From assembly GCA_002715465.1 (NCBI GenBank), contig PAYY01000001.1, forward strand, positions 52,371-116,370: a DNA stretch of 64,000 bases. Direction: 5' to 3'. Below the pieces are notes generated by a model. It was given only the letters and a program-made list of their open reading frames with translations. It made no database searches and was not told the DNA's origin. The first letter of the stretch is position 1, and each line of letters begins with the position of its first letter. Shown piece by piece: positions 30,675 through 40,055 of this stretch. Source of the stretch: Fidelibacterota bacterium. GTDB taxonomy: Bacteria > Marinisomatota > Marinisomatia > Marinisomatales > S15-B10. The translations under genes and the position numbers were made by a program.

Positions 30675-30790
30675 ATTATTAATAATATGAAAATACTTGA
30701 TTTGGGTTACGTTCATATTTATAATTCAAATCGTTGATTACTTATTAAGATTAAAGATTTATTCTTCTATTATAGTTAGAAAGGATTCTA

Positions 30791-32875
30791 ATGAATAACA
30801 TAGTAACTGATGATATTCGCAATCTTGCGATTTTAGGGCACGGTACATCTGGAAAAACAATTCTTGCTGAAGCAATATTGTATAATGCTGGTGAAATAAG
30901 TCGAATGGGTACAATTGAAGATGGGACTACTATTTCAGATTATCATCAACAAGAAATTAATAGAAAGATTTCAATTAGTGGAACACCACTTCATTGCAAT
31001 TGGCTAAAAAAGCGTTTGAACATCCAGGATGTACCTGGCTTCCTTGATTTTCTAGGCGAAGCTAAGAGCTCTTTACGTGTATCAGATATTTCTGTAATTA
31101 CTATACCAGCTACTACTGGAGTTGAAACAGGAACAGATATTGTTTCAGGATACGCTGAGGAAAGCAATATACCAAGACTTTTTGTTGCCACAATGCTAGA
31201 TAAAGAGCATACAAAATTCGATTCAGTTTTAAGTCAATTACAAAGTCATTTTTCTCGTCGTGTTTTTCCCTTAACTATTCCGGTAAATCCTGGACCTGGT
31301 TTTAACCAAATTGCAGATGTGCTTAGAAAAACACTCCTAATATATAAAACTGATGGAAGTGGCGAATTTGAAGAGAAGGAGCTTCCTGAAAATTTAAAAG
31401 TAAAAATAGAAGAGATGCATGAAGAATTAATTGAATATATTGCTGAGTCAGATGACACCATGCTTGAAAAATTTTTTGAAGAGGGAAATTTATCTGAAGA
31501 AGAATTGAGGGAAGGTCTTCATGATGCAATTATTAATGGTAATTTGATACCTCTTGTTGTTACTTCAGCTCAAAATAATATAGGTATAAATCGTTTACTT
31601 GATCTAATATCAAAATATTATCCTTCACCAGCAGATCTTTACCAAGCCTTAAGTAAAAAATCAAATTCAAATAATGAATTCAATATCGAGCCATCATCAG
31701 ATCAACCGACAAGTTTACTTGTTTTTAAGACAATTAGTGAACCACATGTTGGAGAACTTTCTTTTTTTAGAGTTTATTCTGGTTCAGTTAAAAGCGGGAT
31801 GGATCTAAATAATACTTCAAGGCAATCAAGTGAACGACTTGGTCAAATTTTTTCTATGAATGGAAAAAATCGAAAAGATGCTGGAATTTTATATGCAGGA
31901 GATATTGGTGCAGTAGTAAAATTAAAAAATACACATACAGGGGACACTCTTTGTGATCCTAAACTTAATGCTAAGCTAAAAAAGATTGATTTTCCTCCTC
32001 CTTCCATACATGAAGCGGTGGTAACAAGGTCAAAAGGTGATGAAGAAAAAATTGCTACTGGATTAGCAACTCTTCATGAGGAAGATCCAACTTTCATCTA
32101 TCATGTGGATTCGGAATTAAAACAAACAATAATATCTGGGTTAGGTGAACTTCAACTAGAAGTAGTGGTAGATAGGTTAAAACAAAAATTTAGTGTCGAT
32201 GTGGATCTCGTTGAACCTAAAGTGCCTTTTCGGGAAACAATTAAAGGTAATGGTGCATCAAAATACCGACATAAAAAGCAATCTGGTGGGGCTGGCCAAT
32301 TTGCGGAAGTTTGGATGAGAATTGAGCCCAAAAATCGTGGAGAAGGTGTTGAATTTACTAATAGTTTAGTTGGTCAGAATGTAGATAGAGTATTTGTTCC
32401 ATCGGTTGAGAAGGGTGTAAATGCTGCATGTGAAGAAGGAATACTTGCCGGTTACCGTGTTGTAGATGTAAAAGTTAATTTTTATGATGGAAAACAACAT
32501 CCAGTTGACTCTAAAGATGTTGCTTTTCAGATAGCTGGTAAAGGTGCATTTAAAGAATCTTTCATGAATGCAAAGCCATGTCTTTTAGAACCTATTATGA
32601 ATATTGAAATAAAAGTTCCTGAAGATCAAATGGGTGATGTAATGGGTGATATTTCTGGTCGGAGAGGAAAAATATTGGGTATGGATACTGAAGGTGGATT
32701 TCAGTTAATTAAGGCTCAGGCTCCCCAAGCAAGTCTATATCGTTATTCTACTACATTAAGGTCCCTTACAGGAGGAAGAGGTACCCATTCAGAAAAATTC
32801 AGTCATTATGAATATATGCCTAATGATCTTCAGAAAAAAGTTATTGATAAAGAAAAAAATGAGGTAGATGAATAA
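30791..32875 (+). CDS. Divergent elongation factor G-like GTPase
   Basis: The 694 residues cover all five EF-G domains, but the GTPase motifs are altered. The P-loop is GHGTSGKT (EF-G: AHIDAGKT) and G3 is DVPGF (DTPGH). G4, normally NKMD, reads TMLD in ATMLDKEH, so the Asn and Lys are lost. The domain IV tip (QSGGAGQFAEVWMRI) and domain V (GDISGRRGKILGMD) remain EF-G-like. It is therefore a paralog of the EF-G-like group, probably ribosome-associated, rather than the housekeeping factor. An AAAGGA Shine-Dalgarno precedes the start. It stands alone, not beside rpsL/rpsG/tuf. Confidence 0.88.
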   Translation: MNNIVTDDIRNLAILGHGTSGKTILAEAILYNAGEISRMGTIEDGTTISDYHQQEINRKISISGTPLHCNWLKKRLNIQDVPGFLDFLGEAKSSLRVSDISVITIPATTGVETGTDIVSGYAEESNIPRLFVATMLDKEHTKFDSVLSQLQSHFSRRVFPLTIPVNPGPGFNQIADVLRKTLLIYKTDGSGEFEEKELPENLKVKIEEMHEELIEYIAESDDTMLEKFFEEGNLSEEELREGLHDAIINGNLIPLVVTSAQNNIGINRLLDLISKYYPSPADLYQALSKKSNSNNEFNIEPSSDQPTSLLVFKTISEPHVGELSFFRVYSGSVKSGMDLNNTSRQSSERLGQIFSMNGKNRKDAGILYAGDIGAVVKLKNTHTGDTLCDPKLNAKLKKIDFPPPSIHEAVVTRSKGDEEKIATGLATLHEEDPTFIYHVDSELKQTIISGLGELQLEVVVDRLKQKFSVDVDLVEPKVPFRETIKGNGASKYRHKKQSGGAGQFAEVWMRIEPKNRGEGVEFTNSLVGQNVDRVFVPSVEKGVNAACEEGILAGYRVVDVKVNFYDGKQHPVDSKDVAFQIAGKGAFKESFMNAKPCLLEPIMNIEIKVPEDQMGDVMGDISGRRGKILGMDTEGGFQLIKAQAPQASLYRYSTTLRSLTGGRGTHSEKFSHYEYMPNDLQKKVIDKEKNEVDE

Positions 32876-32942
32876 TTGATCATGAAATGATTTAATAAAT
32901 GTTAATCAAATATTTAACAATGGATATTATTTTTATTTAATT

Positions 32943-33431
32943 ATGGATAGACTTTGGGCGCCTTGGCGTTTAGAATATATTAAAGGGCCAAAAGAAGAAG
33001 GATGTGTTTTTTATAATAGGACTCAGTCTTCAAATGATAAAGAATCATTAATTCTTTATAGGGGTCGTTTTTGTTTTGTAATTATTAATCTCTATCCATA
33101 CAACAATGGACATTTGATGATAGTTCCTTATAAACATGAGTCAGATTTATTAAAAGTTGATTTGAAAACTAAGATGGAAATTTTGACTCTTGTTGATAAA
33201 ACAATTAAAATCCTTACCACACAATTCAATCCTAATGGGTTTAATTTTGGTGCAAATATTGGTAAGGCGGGTGGTGCGGGTATTGCTGATCATATACATT
33301 ACCATCTTGTCCCAAGATGGAATGGGGATACAAATTTTATGCCAATAATTAGTGAAACAAAAATTCTTGTTCAAAGCCTTAATGAAATTTATGATCAGCT
33401 AAAACCTGAATTTGATAAGATCAATGATTGA
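32943..33431 (+). CDS. HIT-family nucleotide hydrolase/phosphorylase
   Basis: 162-residue HIT protein with the catalytic histidine triad DHIHYHLVPRW and the PYNNGHLMIVPYKH strand-loop. The N-terminal LWAPWRLEYI is characteristic of the AP4A phosphorylase/APA2-like bacterial subgroup. It likely cleaves diadenosine or nucleoside-phosphoramidate substrates, but the exact substrate cannot be read from sequence. Its 3' end overlaps the following small membrane protein by 8 nt. Confidence 0.92.
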   Translation: MDRLWAPWRLEYIKGPKEEGCVFYNRTQSSNDKESLILYRGRFCFVIINLYPYNNGHLMIVPYKHESDLLKVDLKTKMEILTLVDKTIKILTTQFNPNGFNFGANIGKAGGAGIADHIHYHLVPRWNGDTNFMPIISETKILVQSLNEIYDQLKPEFDKIND

Positions 33432-33639
33432 GTTTAATCAATCATGGTTACCTTTTATTTATCTGTACGGAGTTGGTGGAATTATATTAATAGTCGGCAT
33501 CAGGATTATTTTAAAAACCAATGCATTAAACCTAAGTATCCCTCGACATAAAATTTGGTTAATAATACTATTTTTTGGTTTTGTATTTTATTGCCTTTTG
33601 CATTTCATTTTTATACTACTTGCATTAGGAAGTAAATAA
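33424..33639 (+). CDS. Small membrane protein preceding a sodium:solute symporter
   Basis: A 71-residue protein with two strong transmembrane segments (about 9-30, IYLYGVGGIILIVGIRII, and about 43-67). ATG 33424 is chosen over an upstream TTG. Its stop overlaps the symporter ATG by 1 nt (TAATG), suggesting that it is a partner subunit or assembly factor of the transporter. No family name can be given with certainty. Confidence 0.72.
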   Translation: MIEFNQSWLPFIYLYGVGGIILIVGIRIILKTNALNLSIPRHKIWLIILFFGFVFYCLLHFIFILLALGSK

Positions 33640-35498
33640 TGGAAATCTCTGTTGGGTCGAATCTAGATCGGATAGTCATATTAGGTTATTTTGCTATCGT
33701 AATGGGCTTTGGTGCTTATTTTGGTAAGTATAGCAAAACAACTTCCGATTATTTTTTTGGAGGAAGAAGATTTTCTTGGTGGCTTATTACTATATCAATA
33801 GTCGCAACAGGAGTAGGTTCTCATAGTTTTGTAAAATATTCAACAAAAGCTTATGAATATGGCTTTTCATCTACCATGACATATATGAATGATTGGTTTT
33901 TTATGCCATTATTTTTATTTGGTTGGTTACCTATCATTTATTACAGCCGTATTCGATCCATTCCTGAATATTTTGAGAAAAGATTTAATCCAATTGCAAG
34001 ATCATTGGCAACACTGATGATATTACTATATATGATTGGTTATATTGCAATACAGTTTTTGACTTTGGCTACAGCTTTATATCGTATTTACCAAATTCCT
34101 CTTATGTTAACAGTAATTATCATTGCTATAGTTACTACAATTTATATGCATTATGGCGGTCAGACATCAGTGATTTTTACTGATCTCTTTCAAGGGTTAG
34201 TTCTGCTTTTCAGTGGCATTTTTCTATTTATTTTAGGTTTGGAATATTTAGGTAATCATTCTTCAGTAAGTGGGATCCAGGCATTCTGGGAAAATTTGTC
34301 ACCTGTTGAGAAATTGCCTTTTGCGCACTTTAATAAACCACCTGACTTTAATTTTGTTGGGATTTTTTGGCAAGATGGTATAGCTGGATCAGTTGGTTTT
34401 CTTTTCCTTAATCAGGGATTAATAATGAGATTTATGGCTGCAAAAAGTGTAAATGAAGGTCGAAAAGCCGCTGCTATAAATGTACTTTGCATTTTGCCAA
34501 TTGCCGCATTGGTAGTTTCTAATGCTGGATGGATCGGAAAAGCTATTTCAAATTTAGTTCCAAACGCACTTCCGGTTGGCATGGATCCAAATGATGTTTT
34601 TGTTAGTGTAACAAATCTTGTAGCTAGTCCAGGAATTTTTGGTTTTATTATTGCAGCATTATGTGCAGCATTAATGTCAACAGCAGATACTCTTGTCAAT
34701 GCATCATCAGCTATAATCGTAAATGATATCTATCAACCTTTTACAAAAAATCAAAATGATGATAAGGGACAATTAAAATTTGCTAGAATTAGTTCTATTG
34801 CAGTAAAAATTCTTGCTGTTATGCTTGTACCTTTTTTTAATTCATTCGATTCTATTTATGAAGCTCACGGATGGTTTCATTCAACTTTTACTCCGCCACT
34901 AGTTGTTGCGGTTTTTCTCGGTATTTTTTGGAAAAGATTTACCTCACCAGCTGTTATAGCAACTTTTATTGGAGGAGCGTTTCTTATGGTACTGGGTCAG
35001 TTCATTCCCGATTTAATTACACCTTTAGCTCATGGAATTGAATTAAGGCCTGGAAGAGGCTATTCATATATAGGAGCGCTTTACAATTTAATTGTTTGTG
35101 CTGGTGTAGGAGTGATCGTTAGCCTTTTTACCAAGCCAGAAAAAAATGAAAAAATTCAAGGGTTAACAATATTTGATGTTAATAATCTAAAGAAAATATT
35201 CAAAGGAAATGATCCTAATAATCGTCCTGGGGAAAAAGTATCTGTTAAATTAAAACTTATCTCTGGAGATGAAGACAGGGTGCACTTTTCTCAAAAAGAA
35301 ATGTTCTTAATGTCAGCTGAAGTGGGAGATTTAGTATATATTTCCGATAGTAGAAAGTGGTTGGGAGGGCTAAAATCAATTCATTCAACTTATGGTGAAA
35401 CCCATAGTGAAGAAGGTGTCGTTTACTTGACTTCAACTCATCTAGAGCATGGTCATTTCATGGCTGAAAAACTTCTTACAGCTGAAAAAGAAATGTAA
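33639..35498 (+). CDS. Sodium:solute symporter family protein
   Basis: SSS-family (LeuT fold) transporter, 619 residues with about 13 hydrophobic segments. Family features are FFGGRRFSWWLITIS in the first helices, the YFEKRFN loop, GGQTSVIFTDLFQG and LCAALMSTADTLVNAS. A C-terminal cytoplasmic tail of about 110 residues (from about 510) is extra and beta-rich. The solute is not evident. The preceding small membrane protein is translationally coupled, and a tRNA gene lies 58 nt downstream. Confidence 0.9.
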   Translation: MEISVGSNLDRIVILGYFAIVMGFGAYFGKYSKTTSDYFFGGRRFSWWLITISIVATGVGSHSFVKYSTKAYEYGFSSTMTYMNDWFFMPLFLFGWLPIIYYSRIRSIPEYFEKRFNPIARSLATLMILLYMIGYIAIQFLTLATALYRIYQIPLMLTVIIIAIVTTIYMHYGGQTSVIFTDLFQGLVLLFSGIFLFILGLEYLGNHSSVSGIQAFWENLSPVEKLPFAHFNKPPDFNFVGIFWQDGIAGSVGFLFLNQGLIMRFMAAKSVNEGRKAAAINVLCILPIAALVVSNAGWIGKAISNLVPNALPVGMDPNDVFVSVTNLVASPGIFGFIIAALCAALMSTADTLVNASSAIIVNDIYQPFTKNQNDDKGQLKFARISSIAVKILAVMLVPFFNSFDSIYEAHGWFHSTFTPPLVVAVFLGIFWKRFTSPAVIATFIGGAFLMVLGQFIPDLITPLAHGIELRPGRGYSYIGALYNLIVCAGVGVIVSLFTKPEKNEKIQGLTIFDVNNLKKIFKGNDPNNRPGEKVSVKLKLISGDEDRVHFSQKEMFLMSAEVGDLVYISDSRKWLGGLKSIHSTYGETHSEEGVVYLTSTHLEHGHFMAEKLLTAEKEM

Positions 35499-35556
35499 CA
35501 TCTTTCTTTGGCTAGGTTATAGTAAACGGTAAATTTGGGTTCAAAATCCAGTCTTT

Positions 35557-35628
35557 TCCGGAGTAGCTCAATGGTAGAGCGGGTGGCTGTTAACCACTAG
35601 GCTGGGGGTTCGAGTCCCTCCTCCGGAG
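35557..35628 (+). tRNA. tRNA-Asn (anticodon GTT)
   Basis: A full cloverleaf folds by hand. Acceptor TCCGGAG (35557-35563) pairs with CTCCGGA (35621-35627), discriminator G. The D-stem is GCTC/GAGC. Anticodon stem GGTGG/CCACT encloses the loop CTGTTAA, giving anticodon GTT. The variable loop is AGGCT. The T-stem GGGGG/CCCTC has loop TTCGAGT. No CCA is encoded (GCTT follows), so it must be added by enzyme. The downstream 181 bp to the next gene show nothing else. Confidence 0.96.
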
Positions 35629-35809
35629 CTTAACTAAATTATTTTTTCCTCATTAGGATGCTCTCACTGTTATATAAAATATGTAGTGGTTTTCTACGTT
35701 TAGAAAATAATTATATTAGTCATTCTCTTTTTAATAAATATTTGTTACCTAAGATTTTCGAATTGGAGAAGTTTCTGAAATTTTAATAATTATTCTCTAG
35801 GTAACTTTG

Positions 35810-37054
35810 TTAAAGGAAAAGTGGATTTAGATGATTTTTTAGAATATTTTCAGAAACATTTTCAGCAATACTATTTTCAAAATTTTTTATACTATCAATA
35901 TAATGATTTTTCATTTCTGCAGCTACTTTAAAACCTAGATGAAGAAGTTGTCGAAGATCTGAATTATATTTAGGATTACTGATATTGTGTCGTAAAGAAT
36001 TTGCAAACTCTTCACCGCTCCAAGAATCAATTTCATCAGGATGGGGTAGACGTTCTTTTGAAATATTAATTACATTCCAATATGGTTCTATTAGTTCCTC
36101 TAGGCGATCCAGTCCACTTAGGCAAATTTCTTTAACAAGAGAAAGTCCTTTTTCATCAGTGCATGCTAATCCGATCAGCTCTTCTAACCAAGTTGTTCCA
36201 GCTGTTTTTACATGCAATCCGGCATCGTGTTTTTCAATTTTACATTTCATTATACCATAAATTGAAAACTTATCACTTCCTGAGTGTATACTAAGCTTTA
36301 GGTTTTCAGGTAAACCAAATTCCTTTATCATATACTTAATTAGAATCAGATGATTTTCAAATGCTATAGCAAATTGTTGAATGTTCCCTTCATAATCCAC
36401 TCCTTTATTAAATCTTCCTACAAATTTCGGTGCAATTGTTTGAATTGGAATCCCTTGGTCAGCGATTGCTATTAAAATTAAAAACATTTCCATAGGACTC
36501 TGAGGAGTATCAGTTTCATCTATAGAAATTTCTGTAATAAAATTATGTTTACCTTTAATTGACTCAATATGGCGATAGATTTTACCAGCTTGTTTAATGG
36601 CAAGTAAATATTTAGAGGCAATTTTATAAAATGTAGTTAATGAATTCTCGGAGTTTTTGCTAATATTTAGAATATTGGCTCTACGGAAATGAGTAGTATA
36701 TTTATTTACAAATTTTCGGATATCTTCTTGTCTAATTGATTGTCCAATAAACTTGGACACATCAATAGTAAAATAATTACTTGGTCCAATAAATGGATCA
36801 ACATTTTCATGATTAATGTGGTCAGCATCTACATAATAATTACCTGTCCAATTAAGAGAAGAGACAGCATTATCAGCTGTAAACCGTACATCTTCAGGAG
36901 AAGTTCCAACTATGACATGTTCTCTGTAGGACTTATTCCATACTGGAACGACTGGTACACCTTTTTCATTAATTTCAATGATAGCTCGCAATAGGGCATT
37001 TGCTTGTTGACCAAATCTGTCACCTAAACCAAAAGAGTATTTTTCAAGTTTCAA
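35810..37054 (-). CDS. uxaE: Tagaturonate/fructuronate epimerase-like protein (UxaE family)
   Basis: The 414 residues resemble UxaE, the C4 epimerase that interconverts D-tagaturonate and D-fructuronate in marine and thermophilic bacteria. Recognisable stretches are SFGLGDRFG at the N-terminus, the HINHENVDPFIG loop, ITEISIDETDTPQSP, APKFVGRFNKGVDYEGN and LSIHSGSDKFSIY. His and Asp residues in the last three could form the metal site. The start is TTG at 37054. It lies in a minus-strand cassette with a zinc dehydrogenase and a TRAP transporter. Family call is fairly sure; substrate is inferred. Confidence 0.75.
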   Translation of the reverse strand: MKLEKYSFGLGDRFGQQANALLRAIIEINEKGVPVVPVWNKSYREHVIVGTSPEDVRFTADNAVSSLNWTGNYYVDADHINHENVDPFIGPSNYFTIDVSKFIGQSIRQEDIRKFVNKYTTHFRRANILNISKNSENSLTTFYKIASKYLLAIKQAGKIYRHIESIKGKHNFITEISIDETDTPQSPMEMFLILIAIADQGIPIQTIAPKFVGRFNKGVDYEGNIQQFAIAFENHLILIKYMIKEFGLPENLKLSIHSGSDKFSIYGIMKCKIEKHDAGLHVKTAGTTWLEELIGLACTDEKGLSLVKEICLSGLDRLEELIEPYWNVINISKERLPHPDEIDSWSGEEFANSLRHNISNPKYNSDLRQLLHLGFKVAAEMKNHYIDSIKNFENSIAENVSENILKNHLNPLFL

Positions 37055-37127
37055 TATTATAAGTAAACTGGTTTAAAGTTTAGACATAGGGTAAAAAGGA
37101 CAATTTGGTAAATATTTTTTTTTGGAG

Positions 37128-38144
37128 TTAAAAATTGATGATTGTTTTGCAGAGTCCATCAGGGGATTTTTCAATTAATTTTATAGCTTCTTGTATATTG
37201 CTAAAATGAAAATAATGGGTAATTAGTTTATCTGGTTTTATTAGACCTTTTTCTACCCATTTGATTACTTCAGGGAATTTATTCGTGTGCAAACGTGAAC
37301 CCATAATATCCAATTCTTTTTTAGTTATCTCCTTTTGTATAATCTTTGAAGGTCGTTCATTGAAGCCTAAAATAACAATGCGACCAGCAGGTGATGCGAT
37401 ATTTACAGCTTTTTCAAATGTTTCAGAAAAACCAGCTGCATCAATAACTACATTAAAACCTTCTTTATTAGTAAAATTATCTGATTTTTGCTTTTCATTA
37501 GGTTCTAAAGGATTGATTGTTGCATCAGCCCCAAAATCTTTTGCCATGGAAAGGCGACTTGAGTTTATATCAGTTATTAAGACCTCAGCACCAAACATTT
37601 TGCAAACCATCATTGTTGCTATACCAATGGGCCCAGCTCCAATAATACATACCTTATCCGAAGCTGCCACCTTTCCTCTGCTTGAAGCTTGTGCGGCAAT
37701 TGTAAATGGTTCAATAAGTGCTGCTGTTTCCCAACTAAAGGTTAAAGGAATTTTATGTATTGATAAAGTTGGTAAAACAATATATTCTTGCATTCCTCCA
37801 TTTTTGTGAACTCCCGTAACTGCAAGATTTTTACAAACATTTTGTCTTTTCAATTTACAAGCATTGCAAAAGCCACAACTAGATACTGGATCGATTACAA
37901 CATGATCACCAATATTAATTTTTTCGACATCAGAACCTAATTTGTCAACTTTCCCTCCAAATTCATGACCAATTATTCTTGGATATGTTGCAAACGGGTT
38001 TGTTCCTTGGTAGATATGCAAATCCGACCCACAAATTCCCACTTTTTTTACTTTTAGTCTGACTTCATTATTTTTAATATTATCAGGAACTGCTCTATCT
38101 TCAATTCCTACAATTCTTGGTTTTCTAACAATAACAGCTTTCAA
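37128..38144 (-). CDS. Zinc-dependent alcohol dehydrogenase, possibly L-galactonate 5-dehydrogenase-like
   Basis: 338-residue medium-chain dehydrogenase. The catalytic zinc site uses Cys38 in GICGSDLH and the GHEFGG His-Glu. The structural zinc loop CGFCNACKLKRQNVC has four Cys. The NAD domain contains IGAGPIG. The ending (KKELDIMGSR, GLIKPDKLITHYFHF) matches the LgoD/RspB subgroup, and LgoD makes D-tagaturonate from L-galactonate, which would feed the neighbouring UxaE. That pairing is inference; other polyol or aldonate substrates remain possible. The 73-bp gap before the epimerase gene suggests one operon. Confidence 0.88.
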   Translation of the reverse strand: MKAVIVRKPRIVGIEDRAVPDNIKNNEVRLKVKKVGICGSDLHIYQGTNPFATYPRIIGHEFGGKVDKLGSDVEKINIGDHVVIDPVSSCGFCNACKLKRQNVCKNLAVTGVHKNGGMQEYIVLPTLSIHKIPLTFSWETAALIEPFTIAAQASSRGKVAASDKVCIIGAGPIGIATMMVCKMFGAEVLITDINSSRLSMAKDFGADATINPLEPNEKQKSDNFTNKEGFNVVIDAAGFSETFEKAVNIASPAGRIVILGFNERPSKIIQKEITKKELDIMGSRLHTNKFPEVIKWVEKGLIKPDKLITHYFHFSNIQEAIKLIEKSPDGLCKTIINF

Positions 38145-38222
38145 ATTATTTTTTCCTTATTACTTTAATATACAATAATAATTATTGAAAAGTTTTGAAT
38201 TGATTAAACCATTTTTTTATAA

Positions 38223-39497
38223 TTAAAACAGTAGATTTGGAAGGAAAAGCGAAATCGCTGGGACATAAGTAACAAGCAACAAAATAAAAATACTGACAGC
38301 TAGAAATGGTAAAATAGCTTTACTGACATTACTTAGTGAAACTTTTCCAATACTAGATGTAATAAATAGGCAAACTCCTACAGGTGGCGTTGTAAGGCCA
38401 ATCATCAAATTTAGTACTGAAATAACAGCAAATTGAATTGGGTCAATTCCAACACTTACAGCTACTTTTAACAATACTGGAAACAAAATTATCAAAGCAG
38501 CTATGGTTTCCAAAAATGTACCAACAAATAACAGTAGAAGATTAATAGCTAATAATATCAAATATTTATTCGTTGTGATTTCCAAAAGAGTTTTAGCAAT
38601 CAGTTGAGGGATTTGTTCACTGATTAGAATCCAACCAAAAAGATTCGCAAAACCAACTAATATCATTAAAGAAGATGTTGTTACCATTGTATCAATAAAT
38701 ATTTTATATAGATCCTTAATCGTCAAATTTTTATATACGAAAACACCTAAAATTAAAGCGTATAAAGAGGCAACAATTGAAGCTTCAGTTGGAGTAAATA
38801 CACCACCAACTATGCCATATAGAATAATAAAAATCATCAATAGTGCCCAAAATGCACTAAAGAACTCTTTCCTAATATGATTTAAAGTTGACTTATTTCC
38901 TTTAGGGTGACCCTTTTTTATTGAGATAAAGTATGAAATGGTCATTAAACCAATTGCTAACAGTAATCCTGGTATTGCACCTGCAATGAAAAGTTTCGCA
39001 ACTGATAGGCCAGTCAAACTGCCGGCAATAATCATCGGAAGACTAGGAGGAATTATCGGTCCAATCGTAGAGGATGATGCCGTTATCGCACATGAGAATT
39101 CAGTCTCATAGCCTTCCTTTTCCATAGCTGGAATCATTACGGCTCCGATACTTGCTGAATCAGCAACAGCTGTTCCGGAGATACCAGAAAAAATCATGGA
39201 TGCTCCTACATTAGCTAAGCCTAAACCTCCACGGATATGACCGACTATAGCTTTAGAGAAACTAATTATTCTTTCTGTAATTCCACCTCTATTCATCAGG
39301 TTTCCTGCAAGAATAAAACCAGGTATGCACAACAATACAAACACATCCATACCAGCATAAAGTTTTTGTGGGATAATAACTAAAGGAATATCAGAGAAGA
39401 ATATATAAGATAAAGATGCTAAACCAAGAGAAAAAGCAATTGGAAAACCAAAAAATAATGTTAGAATGAATATCCCAAATAAGATAGTCATTTTCAA
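38223..39497 (-). CDS. dctM: TRAP transporter large permease (DctM)
   Basis: Main membrane subunit of a sodium-driven TRAP carrier. The 424 residues are very hydrophobic with about 12 membrane segments. Family features are FILAGNLMNRGGITERII, GGLGLANVGASMIFSGISG, IGAVMIPAMEKEGY, the IGPIIPPS motif and LTPPVGVCLFI near the end. It overlaps dctQ by 4 nt. With UxaE and the dehydrogenase, uptake of a hexuronate or aldonate is likely but not proven. Confidence 0.95.
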   Translation of the reverse strand: MKMTILFGIFILTLFFGFPIAFSLGLASLSYIFFSDIPLVIIPQKLYAGMDVFVLLCIPGFILAGNLMNRGGITERIISFSKAIVGHIRGGLGLANVGASMIFSGISGTAVADSASIGAVMIPAMEKEGYETEFSCAITASSSTIGPIIPPSLPMIIAGSLTGLSVAKLFIAGAIPGLLLAIGLMTISYFISIKKGHPKGNKSTLNHIRKEFFSAFWALLMIFIILYGIVGGVFTPTEASIVASLYALILGVFVYKNLTIKDLYKIFIDTMVTTSSLMILVGFANLFGWILISEQIPQLIAKTLLEITTNKYLILLAINLLLLFVGTFLETIAALIILFPVLLKVAVSVGIDPIQFAVISVLNLMIGLTTPPVGVCLFITSSIGKVSLSNVSKAILPFLAVSIFILLLVTYVPAISLFLPNLLF

Positions 39498-39973
39498 ACC
39501 TCATCAAATTTATTAGTCAAAATAAGTTCGACTAAAGAAACTAGATAGTAAATCCCAATAAATAATGGTCCAATCAATATAGCTAAATAGAAATAAAATG
39601 TTCGAATTTGAAGTGCGGGTGAAGTTTGGAAATTACCTATCTTTACGAACTCAATAGCATAATAACTAATTAACATCATAAAAGAAGCAATTATTATTTT
39701 TATAATAATTGATATGTATAGTTGTAGGGAAGGAGCAAGCATTTTTGAAATTAAATCTACTGATACATAAGCACCTTCTCTAACTGCAAGTCCAGCTGAA
39801 AATGATGTAGAATATATAAATAAAACTCTAGCTAATTCTTCTGTCCAAACTGGAGCTTGAGGTAAAATAAACCTGGCTAAAACTTGCAATAGGACTACTG
39901 CAATTAAGCAAAAAAGGGACATTATTGTTATTATCTCCAATAGTTTGTCCATTATCAGCTTAGTTTTCTTCAT
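39494..39973 (-). CDS. dctQ: TRAP transporter small permease (DctQ)
   Basis: 159 residues with four predicted membrane helices. The VLARFILPQAPVWTEELARVL segment, with its conserved W-x-EE-x-AR, identifies the DctQ family. It sits between the binding protein and DctM with the usual order P-Q-M on the minus strand, 82 nt after dctP and overlapping dctM by 4 nt. Confidence 0.93.
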   Translation of the reverse strand: MKKTKLIMDKLLEIITIMSLFCLIAVVLLQVLARFILPQAPVWTEELARVLFIYSTSFSAGLAVREGAYVSVDLISKMLAPSLQLYISIIIKIIIASFMMLISYYAIEFVKIGNFQTSPALQIRTFYFYLAILIGPLFIGIYYLVSLVELILTNKFDEV

Positions 39974-40055
39974 TTTTTAAAGTTGATTGCTTTACCCTTT
40001 ATTAAATTATTCAGAAAGAGGACTAATCTATAGTTTAATTACAGTATTGAATCTT

